A DNA stretch of 55,908 nt. Origin: JALZAQ01 sp038253885. GTDB taxonomy: Bacteria > Gemmatimonadota > Gemmatimonadetes > Gemmatimonadales > Gemmatimonadaceae. Positions 8,163 to 18,600 of the stretch are shown piece by piece. Location of the stretch: contig JBBSGP010000020.1 in assembly GCA_038253885.1 (NCBI GenBank), forward strand, positions 1 through 55,908, in the 5' to 3' direction. Position numbers and translations under genes: made by a program. Each line of letters begins with the position of its first letter. The stretch's first letter is position 1. The notes under the pieces were generated by a model. The model was not told the origin of the DNA. It made no database searches and saw only the letters and a program-made list of their open reading frames with translations.

Positions 8163-11100
8163 TCAACGTGAGGGACTCAGCAGCATCAGCCTTTGCCGGT
8201 GGAGCCCGGTGGCTGTCTGGACCGCGACGATGTACATGCCGTTTGGTAGTCCCTGGGTCTCGCCGCGCACATCCCACTCGAAGCGATTGGCGGGCAATCC
8301 GGTGAACTCCCGTACCATGAGACCGGCGAAGTTGTAGATCCGGATGGTACGCGGCGTCGTCTCGTAGCTGAAGATCACGCGCCCGGACCTCACCGGATTC
8401 TCGGACACGATGTAACTGTGGTTGGCGTCCAGCAGCGTGCCGCCTCCGAGCGCGCTCGCGCTCAGGGCGAGCGTGACGGTCGCAGGAAGCGCCGACAGAA
8501 CGCCGGTGCCAACGATACCGCTGACGCTGAGCCCGAGCGTGTCGCCCTGCCGGAGGTGATTGTTCACCTTGACGGCGACGAGGTAGGTCGTGCTGGCTCC
8601 GGCCGCGATCGACTGGCCGAGGCTCGAGAAGGTCGCGGCCGATCCGGAGGCGAAGGGATTCGTGATCGAGGCGATCGGTGCGCCGGTGGGAACGCCCGGC
8701 TCGGACGGATTGGTGAACAGATCGATCTCGTCCACGAAGCTGCCAGGCGCTCCGTTGCTCGCCGCGACGATCGTCAACGCCTCGACGCGCGCCCCCTCCA
8801 GTGTGTTCGCATCGATGTGCAGGCGGATGGCTGGGATGCTACCGATCGACAGTCTCGCGGACGGCGTCGGGATTGTCGGGCCCACACTCAGCACGACCTG
8901 TCCGCCGATCCGGAAGAGTCGCGCAGGAATCGACGCCGACCCGAGCTTGACCGGTGTCGTGCCGCTGCTGGATCGATGCACGAAGACGTCCGAGCTGTCG
9001 AGATGGGCCTGGAAAGTCTGTCCCCAAGTCGCGTTCCCGGCGCCGTCGCCCACCAGCAGCCACCAGCGTGAGCCCACCGGAATGGCTCCGGCGGCCGGCG
9101 TGGGGAGAACCCTGATGACGCCGCCCGCACCGATGGCCAGTCCGGACGCGATCACGGGCTCACCCGTACCCGCCACGCCATTCGAATCCAGATCGGCGAC
9201 GACACGCAGGTTCGCGAGACCGGCGGCGAGCAGCGTGCCGGCGGTGCGGATGCGCAGCGAGTCCACCACCATCGGCTCGCCCTGCGCCGTGAAGCGAACC
9301 CTGACCAGCGGAAGCGCCGCGGCATCGCGCAGAATCGTCAGGCTGTCCGTGCTGGCCCCCGAGATCGTGAACGTCGACGTGATCAGGGCGAGCGCGATAC
9401 CGTCGAGGGGCGTGCCGGACGCCGCGATCGTGCTGTCGCTCACGCTGCCTCGCGCCCTCACCGAGTCCACGCGAACGCCGAGGGTGCCGCCGGCGGCGGC
9501 ACCAGTCTGCACGTCGGCCACGATCAACCAGTGCCGCACCGAGCTCGCGGCGATCTGCGGAGCCGAGGGCGGCGCGAAGTCGAAAATGAGGGAGGTCCCT
9601 CCAGGAGACCCGGAGCCGATGGTCCCATCACCCGCGTCCACCGCCCCGTTGCCGTTCGCGTCCTCGATCAGCCGCACGTTCTGTAGGGTGCTCGCCGCCG
9701 GGGCGGTGCCGGTGAGAGTGGTGGCGATCCGCCGCACGGAAGCTCCCTCGATGGCGCTCGTCTGCTGGTCGAGGCGGAACAGGACCGCGTTGGGTTGGCC
9801 CGGAGCGAGCGTCGAGATGGCAGGCGTCTGTTGCGACGCCACGAGCGTTCCCACTCCCTGGATGGTGAGCGTGCCACCCGACACCGCGGAGCCCACGAAG
9901 CTCACCCCGGACAGGTCGCTGACTCTCTGAGCCGTCACGTTGCTCGCGCTCTCGAGGGAGAGCTGGAAGCTCTGACCGTTCGTCGGGGTAGTGCTGAAGG
10001 TGTACGTCGCGAGCAGGTAGCCGGTGACTCCTGGCGGAATCGTCAGAGCGAGTCCCGAGAAAATCGCCTCGCCATTGTCCGCTCCCACCGTCGCCGTGCC
10101 GAGAAGCGCTTCGCTCGGGCCGACGACCCCGTTGCTGTCGGCGTCGGAGTAGAGGCTCACCCGCGTGACCCCCGATGCGTCGTTGCCGCTCCCCGATGAA
10201 CGCAGTCGAAGACCGGTGACCCGGATTGCTTCCGAGACGCTGCCCGACACCCGCAATTGAAGCGAGGCCCCATTGGATTTCGGAAGAACGACAATGCCGC
10301 CCAGCGACCCATTTCGCGGCCCAGCGGCGATCTGCAGATCTGCCGGCAGAGCGGCCAGCGCCGACTGCAGATTCACCTTTCCGTATCCCCACGACGGATT
10401 GGGAACCCCGCCGCCAGCCCCGGTCCACGACTGCAGCGAGAAGTTGTCGGAGCGCGCCGTGGTGGTGAGGGTCTGCCGCACCTGCTCCGGGGTGAGCGAA
10501 GGACTTCGTGAGAGAAGCACCGCCACCGAGCCGGTCACCATGGGCGTCGACATGGAAGTGCCCTGCTGGATGAGGTGCACGCCGTCGGGGTGCACCAGCG
10601 CCGCGTTCGGTGCCGGAGACATCGCGCTCGATTTCGCCGAGAAGATCGCGGTGCCGGGAGCCGAGATATCGGGCTTCTGATTGGCCAACGCGTCCCGATA
10701 GGGGCGGGCCGGCCCCCCCGAGGAGAAAGTGGCGAGGTCGCCCAGCGTCGAGCGGACATTGAAGCTGACATTTTGCGTGCCCGACATCCAGCTGACGCGA
10801 GAAGTATGCGCCGCCACCGCGATGCCGCGCGCAGCCGTGGCCGGAGAGCCCACGAGGAAACCGTTGTCGCCGCCGCCGCTGAAGGTCGCCGGAATCGTCG
10901 CCAGGTACTGCCACAGATCGAATCGACCGTTGCCGCCGCGCCTGTTCATGGTCACCGTGATCCGCCAGACGCCCGCTGCCGGAACCTGCCCGGCCGTGGC
11001 ATCGAAGAGCTGCACGATGGCGAGACGGTCCTGGTTGAGCGGCGATGGGCCGCTCGAGGCGTTGTCCATGAACACGTTCCCCTGCGGGTCGTCCCCTCCC

Positions 11101-12371
11101 GTCGCCGCGTCTCCCGTTCGCCGTGAGACGATCGTGCCGTTCGGGCGCTGGACGGCGATGGTCAGCGAGTCGCGGCCGTCGTACCACATGTGGAAGAGCC
11201 CATAGTTGCCCTGGGGTCCGGCCGCCGGGGAATAGCCCGAGATCGTGAGCGCGACCTGCGCCGTATCGCTGGTGCCAAGCGTGCGTGTCGCGTGGACGAG
11301 ATGCGGGCCCGTTGCCGTGCCGATGTTGTTCTGGTTCTGCGCGTCGTTGCCGGCCGCGATCATGACGATCCGGCCGGGTCCGCTCAGCGAGTCGATGGCA
11401 TGTTCTTCCGGCGAGGAGCCGTCGTGCGCGGCGAAGATGGTTCCGAGGCTGAGATTCACCGCCACCGGACGCCCGAGCGCCGCGGCGCGCTTGAAGATGT
11501 ACTCGATCCCCTCGATGACGTCGCCCGTCGAGAAGGAGCCGTTGCCGCCCTTGACAACGATCAGATCGGCCATCGGAGCAACACCGGCGAACGTGCCGGT
11601 GGGCCCTCCGTTGCCAGCGGCGATCCCCGCCACGTGTGTCCCGTGGCCGAAGCTGTCCTGCTCGCTGCAGCTGCCGGCGTCGATGATCGCCGCCGTGCAT
11701 TCGTTGCCGCGGGTGAACGCCTGTCCGCCGATGGTGCCCGGGACGGTGCCGCTCGTCGCCGTCATGTCCCAGAGGTAGAGTACGCGGGAGGTGCCGTCGG
11801 CCCTCTTGAAGTCGGCGTGGCTCCAGTCGATACCGGTGTCGAAGATGCCGACCAGAGCGCCTGCACCGGCGTTCCCGGTGAATGCGGCCTGACCGGTGCG
11901 CGTCCGCACCTGATCCGCCTTCAGATCCGCCATCGCCGCGTCGTTGTTCACCCTGATGCGGGTCGTGGACTCGACGAAGCGAACGCGCGGGTCCGATTCC
12001 AACCGAGCGACCGCGGACAGGGGAAGCCACGCACCGAAGAGGGAGCCTGCTTGCGAGCGGATCCGCCCGCCGAGCGACTCGATGACGGACGGTGAGCGAT
12101 CGGTGAGCGAGACGAAGACGTCGACGTACGTCTCGATCCCCTCTCGTTTCACCGTGAGCTCGTGCAGCAGCGGCTCGTCCCGCAGCCGCACGCTGGTCTC
12201 GGCCGCGTCCGAGATCGGCGCCTGCTTGATCCTCTGAACCACGGACGCGTCTCGGAGCGAGCGCAGCCGCGGATCTATCCGAGCGGGGCGAAGCTGAGCC
12301 TGGGCAGGGGCGACGCCCGCGACAAGCAGGCAGAGCGCACCAACCCGGAAGGCCGGGAGGCTCGAGTGCAA
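8163..12371 (-). CDS. Secreted subtilisin-like serine protease (S8) with C-terminal sorting-like domain
   Basis: The 1402-aa protein starts at TTG 12371 with a signal peptide (VGALCLLVAGVAPAQAQ). A propeptide-like region runs to about residue 150. The peptidase S8 domain carries the full triad: Asp178 in GIFDTGIDW, His243 in FGHGTHVAGIA and Ser606 in GTSMSTPM, with the oxyanion-region Asn in IAAGND. An insert of about 150 residues separates His and Ser and may form a jelly-roll/pre-peptidase-like module. After residue 690 come several beta-rich domains with DSNGVVGPSEALLG-like repeats that could bind calcium. The last 85 residues (ENPVRSGRVIFSYE, IRIYNFAGLMVREF, LPNGMYIVAVQT) match type IX type-A sorting domains in pattern. 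It lies upstream of a PorV/PorQ-like gene in a likely operon. Confidence 0.88.
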   Translation of the reverse strand: MHSSLPAFRVGALCLLVAGVAPAQAQLRPARIDPRLRSLRDASVVQRIKQAPISDAAETSVRLRDEPLLHELTVKREGIETYVDVFVSLTDRSPSVIESLGGRIRSQAGSLFGAWLPLSAVARLESDPRVRFVESTTRIRVNNDAAMADLKADQVRTRTGQAAFTGNAGAGALVGIFDTGIDWSHADFKRADGTSRVLYLWDMTATSGTVPGTIGGQAFTRGNECTAAIIDAGSCSEQDSFGHGTHVAGIAAGNGGPTGTFAGVAPMADLIVVKGGNGSFSTGDVIEGIEYIFKRAAALGRPVAVNLSLGTIFAAHDGSSPEEHAIDSLSGPGRIVMIAAGNDAQNQNNIGTATGPHLVHATRTLGTSDTAQVALTISGYSPAAGPQGNYGLFHMWYDGRDSLTIAVQRPNGTIVSRRTGDAATGGDDPQGNVFMDNASSGPSPLNQDRLAIVQLFDATAGQVPAAGVWRITVTMNRRGGNGRFDLWQYLATIPATFSGGGDNGFLVGSPATAARGIAVAAHTSRVSWMSGTQNVSFNVRSTLGDLATFSSGGPARPYRDALANQKPDISAPGTAIFSAKSSAMSPAPNAALVHPDGVHLIQQGTSMSTPMVTGSVAVLLSRSPSLTPEQVRQTLTTTARSDNFSLQSWTGAGGGVPNPSWGYGKVNLQSALAALPADLQIAAGPRNGSLGGIVVLPKSNGASLQLRVSGSVSEAIRVTGLRLRSSGSGNDASGVTRVSLYSDADSNGVVGPSEALLGTATVGADNGEAIFSGLALTIPPGVTGYLLATYTFSTTPTNGQSFQLSLESASNVTAQRVSDLSGVSFVGSAVSGGTLTIQGVGTLVASQQTPAISTLAPGQPNAVLFRLDQQTSAIEGASVRRIATTLTGTAPAASTLQNVRLIEDANGNGAVDAGDGTIGSGSPGGTSLIFDFAPPSAPQIAASSVRHWLIVADVQTGAAAGGTLGVRVDSVRARGSVSDSTIAASGTPLDGIALALITSTFTISGASTDSLTILRDAAALPLVRVRFTAQGEPMVVDSLRIRTAGTLLAAGLANLRVVADLDSNGVAGTGEPVIASGLAIGAGGVIRVLPTPAAGAIPVGSRWWLLVGDGAGNATWGQTFQAHLDSSDVFVHRSSSGTTPVKLGSASIPARLFRIGGQVVLSVGPTIPTPSARLSIGSIPAIRLHIDANTLEGARVEALTIVAASNGAPGSFVDEIDLFTNPSEPGVPTGAPIASITNPFASGSAATFSSLGQSIAAGASTTYLVAVKVNNHLRQGDTLGLSVSGIVGTGVLSALPATVTLALSASALGGGTLLDANHSYIVSENPVRSGRVIFSYETTPRTIRIYNFAGLMVREFTGLPANRFEWDVRGETQGLPNGMYIVAVQTATGLHRQRLMLLSPSR

Positions 12372-12500
12372 CGGGTCTCTCGTGGGGTAGGGAGGTCAAC
12401 GGCGCGTGCGGCGGGCCCCGCAATATAGGAGCGCCCACGTGTCACGAGAAGGACGATTGGCCGCGCATCCAGGTTGCTGGACGCGTGCCTCCCATTCCCG

Positions 12501-13328
12501 CTATCCGGCCGCTGCTCGCACGTATCCCCGCTCGATCGCCACCAGATCGAGCGCCGCGGTCGCGAGATCTTCCGTCAGCAACGCATGTGGCGTCAGGGGC
12601 GCCAGCGTGGCGATCGACTTGAGGTAGTGCCGGCAGCTCTCGCAGACATCGGCGCGACGGAACTCGGCCTCTCCGTCGCGGTGCAGGTAGCTGAGCCGAT
12701 GGTGGTCTGTCTCCCCGCACCAGACGCACGCCAGACGAGAGAAGCTCCACTGCGCAGCGCACCGTCCGCAGCGCAGCACGCGCTCCCCGTCGGCGCGCAG
12801 CTCACCGAGGAGCGGCGGGGCCCCACAGCCCGGACAGCTCGGCAGCTCCCACGTTGCCGCCCGGATCAGCGACTCGACCCGCTCTCTTCCGGCGCGAAGA
12901 GCCGGCCGCACGGCGTAGTCGAGGAGGGTCACCACGAGGAACTCGTCCATATCCAACGACGGGGAGAGCTCGGCGGCCGCCTCCCACGCTCCGGCGAGCG
13001 CCGCATCGGCAACGGAGTCGAGATCCAGCCGGTCGCGAGCCGACGCCAGCCGGACGGCGAACGCGTCGGCGGCGGTTCGGGCGCTGGCCGGGAGGGCGTG
13101 CGCCAATGTCTCGAGATTCGCGATCAGTCCATCGCCGCGAACGAGCGGCTCGCCCGACAACGCCGGGAGTCCGGATTCGAGGCGGTCCCGCGCCGCATCC
13201 TGATGCGGAGTTCCGGGCGGCAGCGAGGCGTCGACGGCTTCCATCCCCGCGATGATGGCGCCGAGCAGCGCCGCCGCCTCGCCGAGCTCGGGCTGACGGG
13301 CGGCGAGGGCATCGAGCGAGGTCGCCAA
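12501..13328 (-). CDS. fdhE: FdhE-like formate dehydrogenase accessory protein
   Basis: The 275-aa protein has the FdhE pattern: a helical N-terminal half, then four CxxC pairs at 165/168 (CPGC), 187/190 (CGRC), 201/204 (CVWC) and 229/232 (CESC). This C-terminal half is a rubredoxin-like metal-binding fold in the family. FdhE binds Tat-exported formate dehydrogenases and is needed for their maturation; E. coli FdhE has been shown to act on the folded catalytic subunit. It is the last gene of the formate dehydrogenase run, directly after the small lipoprotein gene. The start is TTG at 13328, three bases after that gene's stop. No other family fits both the cysteine pattern and the location. 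Confidence 0.85.
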   Translation of the reverse strand: MATSLDALAARQPELGEAAALLGAIIAGMEAVDASLPPGTPHQDAARDRLESGLPALSGEPLVRGDGLIANLETLAHALPASARTAADAFAVRLASARDRLDLDSVADAALAGAWEAAAELSPSLDMDEFLVVTLLDYAVRPALRAGRERVESLIRAATWELPSCPGCGAPPLLGELRADGERVLRCGRCAAQWSFSRLACVWCGETDHHRLSYLHRDGEAEFRRADVCESCRHYLKSIATLAPLTPHALLTEDLATAALDLVAIERGYVRAAAG

Positions 13329-13330
13329 TG

Positions 13331-13714
13331 TCAGGGCTTCTTCGGCTCGGCTCGGCGCGGATTCGCGCCCTTACCCTTGTCGAATGCGCGTCCGTCCGTC
13401 GGGGTGGCAGCTGTTGGCTTGGGCGATTGGCTGCTCGGCGCCGACGCGGCAGTGGGAGCGGGCGGCGCGGGGCGGGGCGGCATGGGCATCGTGCCGGCCG
13501 CCAGACGCTCCACCGGCGCGGCGGCGCGACCGGGCCAGAGTGTCGTGTCCGCGGCATGCGGCTTCGCGGCGCTCGCCTGCACTCCATGGTTGTCTCCGTC
13601 GCCCCCCGCGCCACCGTCCCGGCGGCGGACCGCTTCGGGAGAACAGGCGCCCATCACCAGCGCGCCCATGAGTCCAATCAAGGTCAGCGTTCGCCAACGA
13701 GACGGCCCTGGCAT
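13331..13714 (-). CDS. Small Pro/Ala-rich lipoprotein inside the formate dehydrogenase cluster
   Basis: I place the start at ATG 13714; the longer open frame upstream lies inside the NrfD gene and reads as a shadow. The product is 127 aa with a type II signal peptide (TLIGLMGALVMGAC, lipidated Cys24). The rest is low-complexity, rich in Pro, Ala, Ser and Lys (TMPMPPRPAPPAPTAASAP), and ends RRAEPKKP. Such a tail suggests a flexible linker exposed to the periplasm. It sits between the membrane subunit gene (11 bp before it) and fdhE, so it is probably co-expressed with the dehydrogenase. No function can be assigned. It could be an accessory that tethers or stabilises the complex, but nothing in the sequence shows this directly. 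Confidence 0.6.
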   Translation of the reverse strand: MPGPSRWRTLTLIGLMGALVMGACSPEAVRRRDGGAGGDGDNHGVQASAAKPHAADTTLWPGRAAAPVERLAAGTMPMPPRPAPPAPTAASAPSSQSPKPTAATPTDGRAFDKGKGANPRRAEPKKP

Positions 13715-13725
13715 CCGGGATCTCC

Positions 13726-14703
13726 TCACAGATGCCAGAGCGAGATGCGCGGCCATTGCGGCGCGCTCACGATGACGAAGCGGAGCAGGAAGCCCCCGAT
13801 CAGCACGAACCGCGCGGCGAGCACAGCGCGACGCTGTGCGGCCGCCGTGTCCGTACTCTCGCGCCAGTGCAGGACGAGCGGCGCGATCAGACCCAGCGCC
13901 ACCACCCCGAGCCAGAACACGATCCCGAACCCGCCGCTGATGATCGGACGCGCGAGTGAGCCGAGGAAGAGGATCATCGCGCCGATCACCACGAGCTCCA
14001 TCACGATCGCCCACCGGTCCGCCCGGGCCAGCCTGGCGATTGTGGCATCCGTCCACGAGCGGCCGCGACGGGTCAGCATGAGAAGGAGCAGCGCGTACGA
14101 CGTCGACGCGGCGCTGAGGAGGAAGAGCGCGCCCAGGAGTCGCGCATTGTGCCAGACGGGTAGGGTGGAGTTCGTCATCAGCACGCCCGTGTAGCCGGCG
14201 AGAAAGAAGCCGAAGAAAGCGCCGAGCACCTCCCACAGGAGCGTGATCGGGCGGGGGCGGCTCCGTGCCCACCGGTCCGCGCGCACCAGCGTCGGATTCT
14301 GTATCCGTCCGCCTTCCACCTGGGCGCCGATGAACGAGACCAGTGCGAACAGGCCGAAGATGGCGAGTCCCCATGATCCGACGGAGATCGGCGACCAGAG
14401 CTTGATCATCGGCACGGGCACGTGGTTCGACTGGATCAGCATGTGCCAGAAGCGAAGCGGCTTGCCGAGGTCGATGATCAGGAGCAGACCGCACACCAGC
14501 ACCAGCGGGAAAGCCAGTGTGTATCCGAGACGCACCGCGTCACGATCGCGCCGGTCGCCGATGGCGGTGAGCATGGTCGCGATGAAGTAGCTCCCGGCGG
14601 CGAGGCCCCCGAGAAAGAAATACAGAATGACCAACCAGCCCCAGCGCGGGGGCAGCGGCATTCCGGACTGGGCATTCACCGCGAGCTGTGCCAGCGCTGT
14701 CAT
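13726..14703 (-). CDS. NrfD/PsrC-type membrane subunit of formate dehydrogenase
   Basis: The 325-aa integral membrane protein has eight to nine hydrophobic helices. It opens with WGWLVILYFFLGGLAAGSYF, the recognisable NrfD/PsrC start, followed by LIIDLGKPLRFWHML, another family hallmark. NrfD-type subunits anchor periplasmic molybdoenzymes and exchange electrons with the quinone pool without heme. This replaces the cytochrome b subunit (FdnI) found in E. coli formate dehydrogenase N. The ATG overlaps the stop of the Fe-S subunit gene (ATGA), a sign of stoichiometric translation. I infer that it passes electrons from the beta subunit to menaquinone. No heme-ligating His pairs of the FdnI type are evident. 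Confidence 0.85.
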   Translation of the reverse strand: MTALAQLAVNAQSGMPLPPRWGWLVILYFFLGGLAAGSYFIATMLTAIGDRRDRDAVRLGYTLAFPLVLVCGLLLIIDLGKPLRFWHMLIQSNHVPVPMIKLWSPISVGSWGLAIFGLFALVSFIGAQVEGGRIQNPTLVRADRWARSRPRPITLLWEVLGAFFGFFLAGYTGVLMTNSTLPVWHNARLLGALFLLSAASTSYALLLLMLTRRGRSWTDATIARLARADRWAIVMELVVIGAMILFLGSLARPIISGGFGIVFWLGVVALGLIAPLVLHWRESTDTAAAQRRAVLAARFVLIGGFLLRFVIVSAPQWPRISLWHL

Positions 14704-15653
14704 GTCGCGCCTCCGCCGATGATCGGCAGCTGGCGGTGCCGCGATGCCTCGTTTGCCGAATGAAAGCGCTCGAAGAGCGAGCGCGGCGCATCACCCGGAC
14801 GGTTGGGCGGCGGCTGTCGGGGGGGTGGAGAAGCAGGCGGCGTGGGCTGGGAGCCGCCATCCGCTCCGGCCATCCCGTCCATCCGATCCTTGCGAAGGCT
14901 GACGATGCCGGTGAGGGCGACAGCCGCGGCGGCAAGAGCGCTCATACCGAACCCAGCGGCTACATGCTCGGTACCGATCTCGGGGTTGGTCGGCAGCCCG
15001 TAGACCTCCGGCTTGTCCACCAGCACGTAGAAGCAGTTCAGGCCACCGACGATGTCCTCCTTACCGTAGACGTAGGCATCGAGCCCCTGCGCCTTGAGGT
15101 CCGCGACTCGCTGGTCGGCGAGGGGCATCATCTCCGACACCTCACCGAAGCGGATCGAGTCGGTGGGGCACGCCTGGGCGCAGGCCGGCTCGAGCCCGTT
15201 CTGCATGCGGTCGTAGCAGAGCGTGCACTTGTGCGCCTTGCCGTCGTCCCCCATGTCGATGACACCGAACGGGCACGCGCTCACGCACGCCCGGCAGCCG
15301 TTGCAGGTGTCCTGCTGGATGAACACCGAGTCGAACTCGGTGCGCATGATCGCGCCGGTGGGGCAGGCCGAGAGACAGGCGGCGTGCGTGCAGTGCTTGC
15401 AGGTATCCGACATCATCAGCCACCGCGAGCCGTTGAGATGCCCGGTCTGGTGGCGGTCCTCGGGGATCTGTTCCACGAACTTCACGTGGCGCCAGTTGAG
15501 CGCGCTCAGCCGCCCCGTGTTGTCGTACGAATCGCCAGTGAGCTCACGCTTCCCTCCTTCTTCAGCCGGAAGCTCGTTCCACTGGTGGCACGCGACCTGG
15601 CATGCCTTGCACCCGATGCAGATGGTGGTGTCGGTGTAGAAGCCCTTAGCCAT
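14700..15653 (-). CDS. fdnH: Formate dehydrogenase iron-sulfur (beta) subunit
   Basis: I place the start at ATG 15653, which gives 317 residues and overlaps the end of the alpha gene by 8 bp. Four 4Fe-4S cluster motifs are visible: CIGCKACQVAC near residue 12, CKHCTHAACLSACP near 85, CNGCRACVSACP near 118 and CTLC...CAQACP near 145. They are in the usual order of FdnH/HybA-type subunits. After residue 230 comes one transmembrane helix (GMSALAAAAVALTGIVSL), as in FdnH, which fixes the subunit on the periplasmic face. The tail is Pro-rich. It accepts electrons from the Sec-containing alpha subunit and passes them to the NrfD-type subunit encoded next. The long frame extending upstream into the alpha gene is a shadow. 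Confidence 0.93.
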   Translation of the reverse strand: MAKGFYTDTTICIGCKACQVACHQWNELPAEEGGKRELTGDSYDNTGRLSALNWRHVKFVEQIPEDRHQTGHLNGSRWLMMSDTCKHCTHAACLSACPTGAIMRTEFDSVFIQQDTCNGCRACVSACPFGVIDMGDDGKAHKCTLCYDRMQNGLEPACAQACPTDSIRFGEVSEMMPLADQRVADLKAQGLDAYVYGKEDIVGGLNCFYVLVDKPEVYGLPTNPEIGTEHVAAGFGMSALAAAAVALTGIVSLRKDRMDGMAGADGGSQPTPPASPPPRQPPPNRPGDAPRSLFERFHSANEASRHRQLPIIGGGAT

Positions 15654-18600
15654 GGTACACCCCCTCGGGCGCTTCCGGGTGCAGATACTCCAGCACCTCC
15701 GCCGGGAGCCCGGTGCGCTCGAGCACGTCGCCGAGCGAGCCGGCGTCAGCGAGGAGCTGGATGCCCTGCTCGATGTTCGCTTCCGCCGCCTGTCGCTCGC
15801 GCCGGCCGACATGGGGCAGGGGTGTGGCCGCATCGGTGAGCTTGGCCAATACGTCGCTGGCGTGGCGACCGGGCTGCACCTGGCACATGAAGGCCTTTCC
15901 CTCGTGAATCGTCACGTTCGGATCGCCCACGAGAGCCGAGATCGAGTTGACGACGCCTCCGGTGACGATGCCACGATATCCCCAGTGCCACGGCATTCCC
16001 ACCTGGTGCACCGTCCGGCCGCTCACCTGGAAAGGACGCAGCCGCCGCGTGACCAGCGCCTTGCACTCGATCACGCCGCGTGGGGTCGAGACGGTCACCC
16101 ATCCCGCGTTGTCGATGCCGCGCTCGCGCGCCAGCTCCGGCGAGACCTCGACGAACAGCTCCGGCTGCAGCTCGGCCAGCCAGGGCACCCATCGGCTCAT
16201 CACGCCGCTCAGGTGGTGCTCGGTGAGCCGGTAAGTCGAGATCACGATCGGGAAGTCGGGGCTGCCCGGATCGATGTACTTGTTACCGACGACGTTGTAG
16301 ATCTTCGTGACCGGGTTGCGCGGAGCAGCTCCGTAGAGCGCGTTCTTCACCGGCCCTTCCCACGGCTCGTAGTGCGTGGGCAGCGGGCCGTCCACGGTGC
16401 CCGACGGCGCGTACAGCCAGGCCTTCCCATCGGGCTTCATGATGAAGGGCAAGGTCCCGTCGTGCGCGTCCACTCCCCCTTTTGCCCACACGCCCTTGTA
16501 CGTCGGCGACTTGGTGGCCGGATAGTCGGGAATGTCGTAGCCCATCCACTTGCCGTTCGGCACCGGCTTCTTCGTCTTGGGATCGGGCGGATTCACGACG
16601 CTCGCGTCCCACCACACGTAGCGCTTGCGCTCGGACCAGGGGTTGCCCGCGGGATCGGCGCTGGCGCGATTGTACAGGATCCGCCGGTTCGCCGGCCAGG
16701 CGAATCCCCACCCGAGCGACACGTAGTCGTCGGATTTTCGCGCTGCTGCGCGGTTGACATCCGGCGAGGGCGTCACGCCGGTATAGATCCACGCGCCCGC
16801 CGAGGTGCTCCCGTCGTCCTTGAGATCGGCGAATGTCTTGAGCAGCGTCTTGTCGGGCAGCGTCCACCCGTTGATCTCCCGCAGAAACTCGATCGTCTTG
16901 GGCTCCCGGCGTGGCCCCTCCTCTCCAAAATCCCAGGTGAGCGCGAGGAAGGGCGCGTCGTTGGGATTGGTCGAGCCAGCGTAGAGCTTCTTGAGGCGCT
17001 TCGCGAGGTGATGGGTGAACCAGAGGTCACCGCGCGCATCGCCTGGCGCATCCACCGCCTTCTCGTGCCACTGCAACAAGCGCTGCGTGTTGGTGAACGA
17101 GCCGTCGATCTCTGGAACGGTGGCGGCGGGGAGGAAGAAGATCTCGGTCTTGATCGCCGAGGGGTCGGAGACGTCAGGTGCCTTCCAGAACTCCGCGGTC
17201 TCCGTCATGAAGATGTCGCGCACCACCATCCACTCGAGCTTCGACATCGCCTGCCGCTGGAACGTCGCGTTCTGCCCGCCCACCGCCGGGTTCTGGCCGA
17301 CTGTCAGCATCCCCTTGATGACGCCCGCGTCCATTGCCGTGAACATCGGGATGTGGGAATGGTCACCCATGTTCTTCGGCAGGAAGTCGTAGCCCCAGTT
17401 GTTCTCCTTCGTCGCCGCGTCGCCGTACCAGGCCTTGAGGAAGGAGACCGCGTACTTGCGGCCGTTCGCCCACCAGCCGGTGGTCGGCATCTCCCGGTTG
17501 ATGTAGCCCTCGAAGCTGTGATGCTCGGGCGTGGTCGCGTTCGGCGCCGGGAGATAGCCGGGAAGCAGGTTGAAGAGCGTGGCGATGTCGGTGGAGCCCT
17601 GGATGGTCGCGTGACCGCGGAGGGCCATGATCCCGCCGCCCGGACGCCCGATGTTGCCGAGGAGCGCCTGGACGATGCCGGCCGTCCGGATGTACTGGAC
17701 ACCGACCGTGTGCTGGGTCCAGCCCACGGCGTAGGCGAACGCCGAGGTGCGGTCGCGGCCGGAGTTGTCGCACAGCGTCTTGGCGACGGTGAGGAAGTCA
17801 TCGGCGCTGCAGCCGCAAATCTGCGACACCATCTCCGGCGTGTAGCGGGCATAGTGGCGCTTGAGGATCTGGAAGACGCAGTGGGGGTGCTGCAGCGTCG
17901 GATCCGTCTTCGGGGGAGTGCGCCGGAAATCGGTGCCGGTCTGCCCTTCCTTCGCGTGGGGCTCGTCGGCGTTCTTATTCGGCCTGAGCTGCTGCGGCGA
18001 GCTCGGGACCGCGGTTCCGTCGTACGCCCAACTCTTGGTGTCGTACTTCCGCTTCGCCGGGTCGAAGCCGGAGAAGAGTCCGTCCAGATCCTCGGTATCC
18101 TTGAAATCGGGGCTGACGATGGTGCTCACGTTGGTGTAGGCGAGCACGTAGTCCTTGAACCAGCGGTCGTTCGTGAGGATGTAGTTCACGATGCCGCCCA
18201 GGAACGCGATGTCGCTTCCCGATCGGATGGCGACGTGCTTGTCGCACATCGCGCTGGTGCGGGTGAAGCGCGGATCGACGTGCATGATCTTCGCGCCGCG
18301 CGCCTTCGCCTTCATCACCCAGCGGAACCCCACCGGATGACACTCGGCGAAGTTCGACCCCATGATCAGGATGCTATCCGAGTTCTGCAGATCCTGCTGG
18401 AACGTCGTTGCGCCGCCCCTGCCGAACGAGACCCCCAGACCGGGGACCGTGGCAGAGTGTCATATCCTGGCCTGGTTTTCTATGTAGACCCCGCCCAGCC
18501 CGCGAAACAGCTTCGCCTGGGCGTAATTCCACTCGTTGTCCAGCGTCGCGCCGCCGAGGGACGCGAGGGCGAGTGTGTTGTTGACGGTGACATCGTGGTC

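Noticed and set aside
9628..12438. 936-codon minus-strand frame overlapping the subtilase
   Set aside because: It lies in another frame of the same strand and is low-complexity; the catalytic triad is in the other frame.
12406..13775. Plus-strand open frames over fdhE
   Set aside because: Shadow frames; the minus strand carries the four CxxC pairs of FdhE.
13715..14494. Upstream extension of the small lipoprotein frame
   Set aside because: It overlaps the NrfD gene; the lipoprotein signal starts at 13714.
18363..18462. Frameshift or pseudogene in formate dehydrogenase alpha
   Set aside because: The frame is unchanged across the TGA, the residues on both sides align with known Sec enzymes, and a SECIS hairpin follows.
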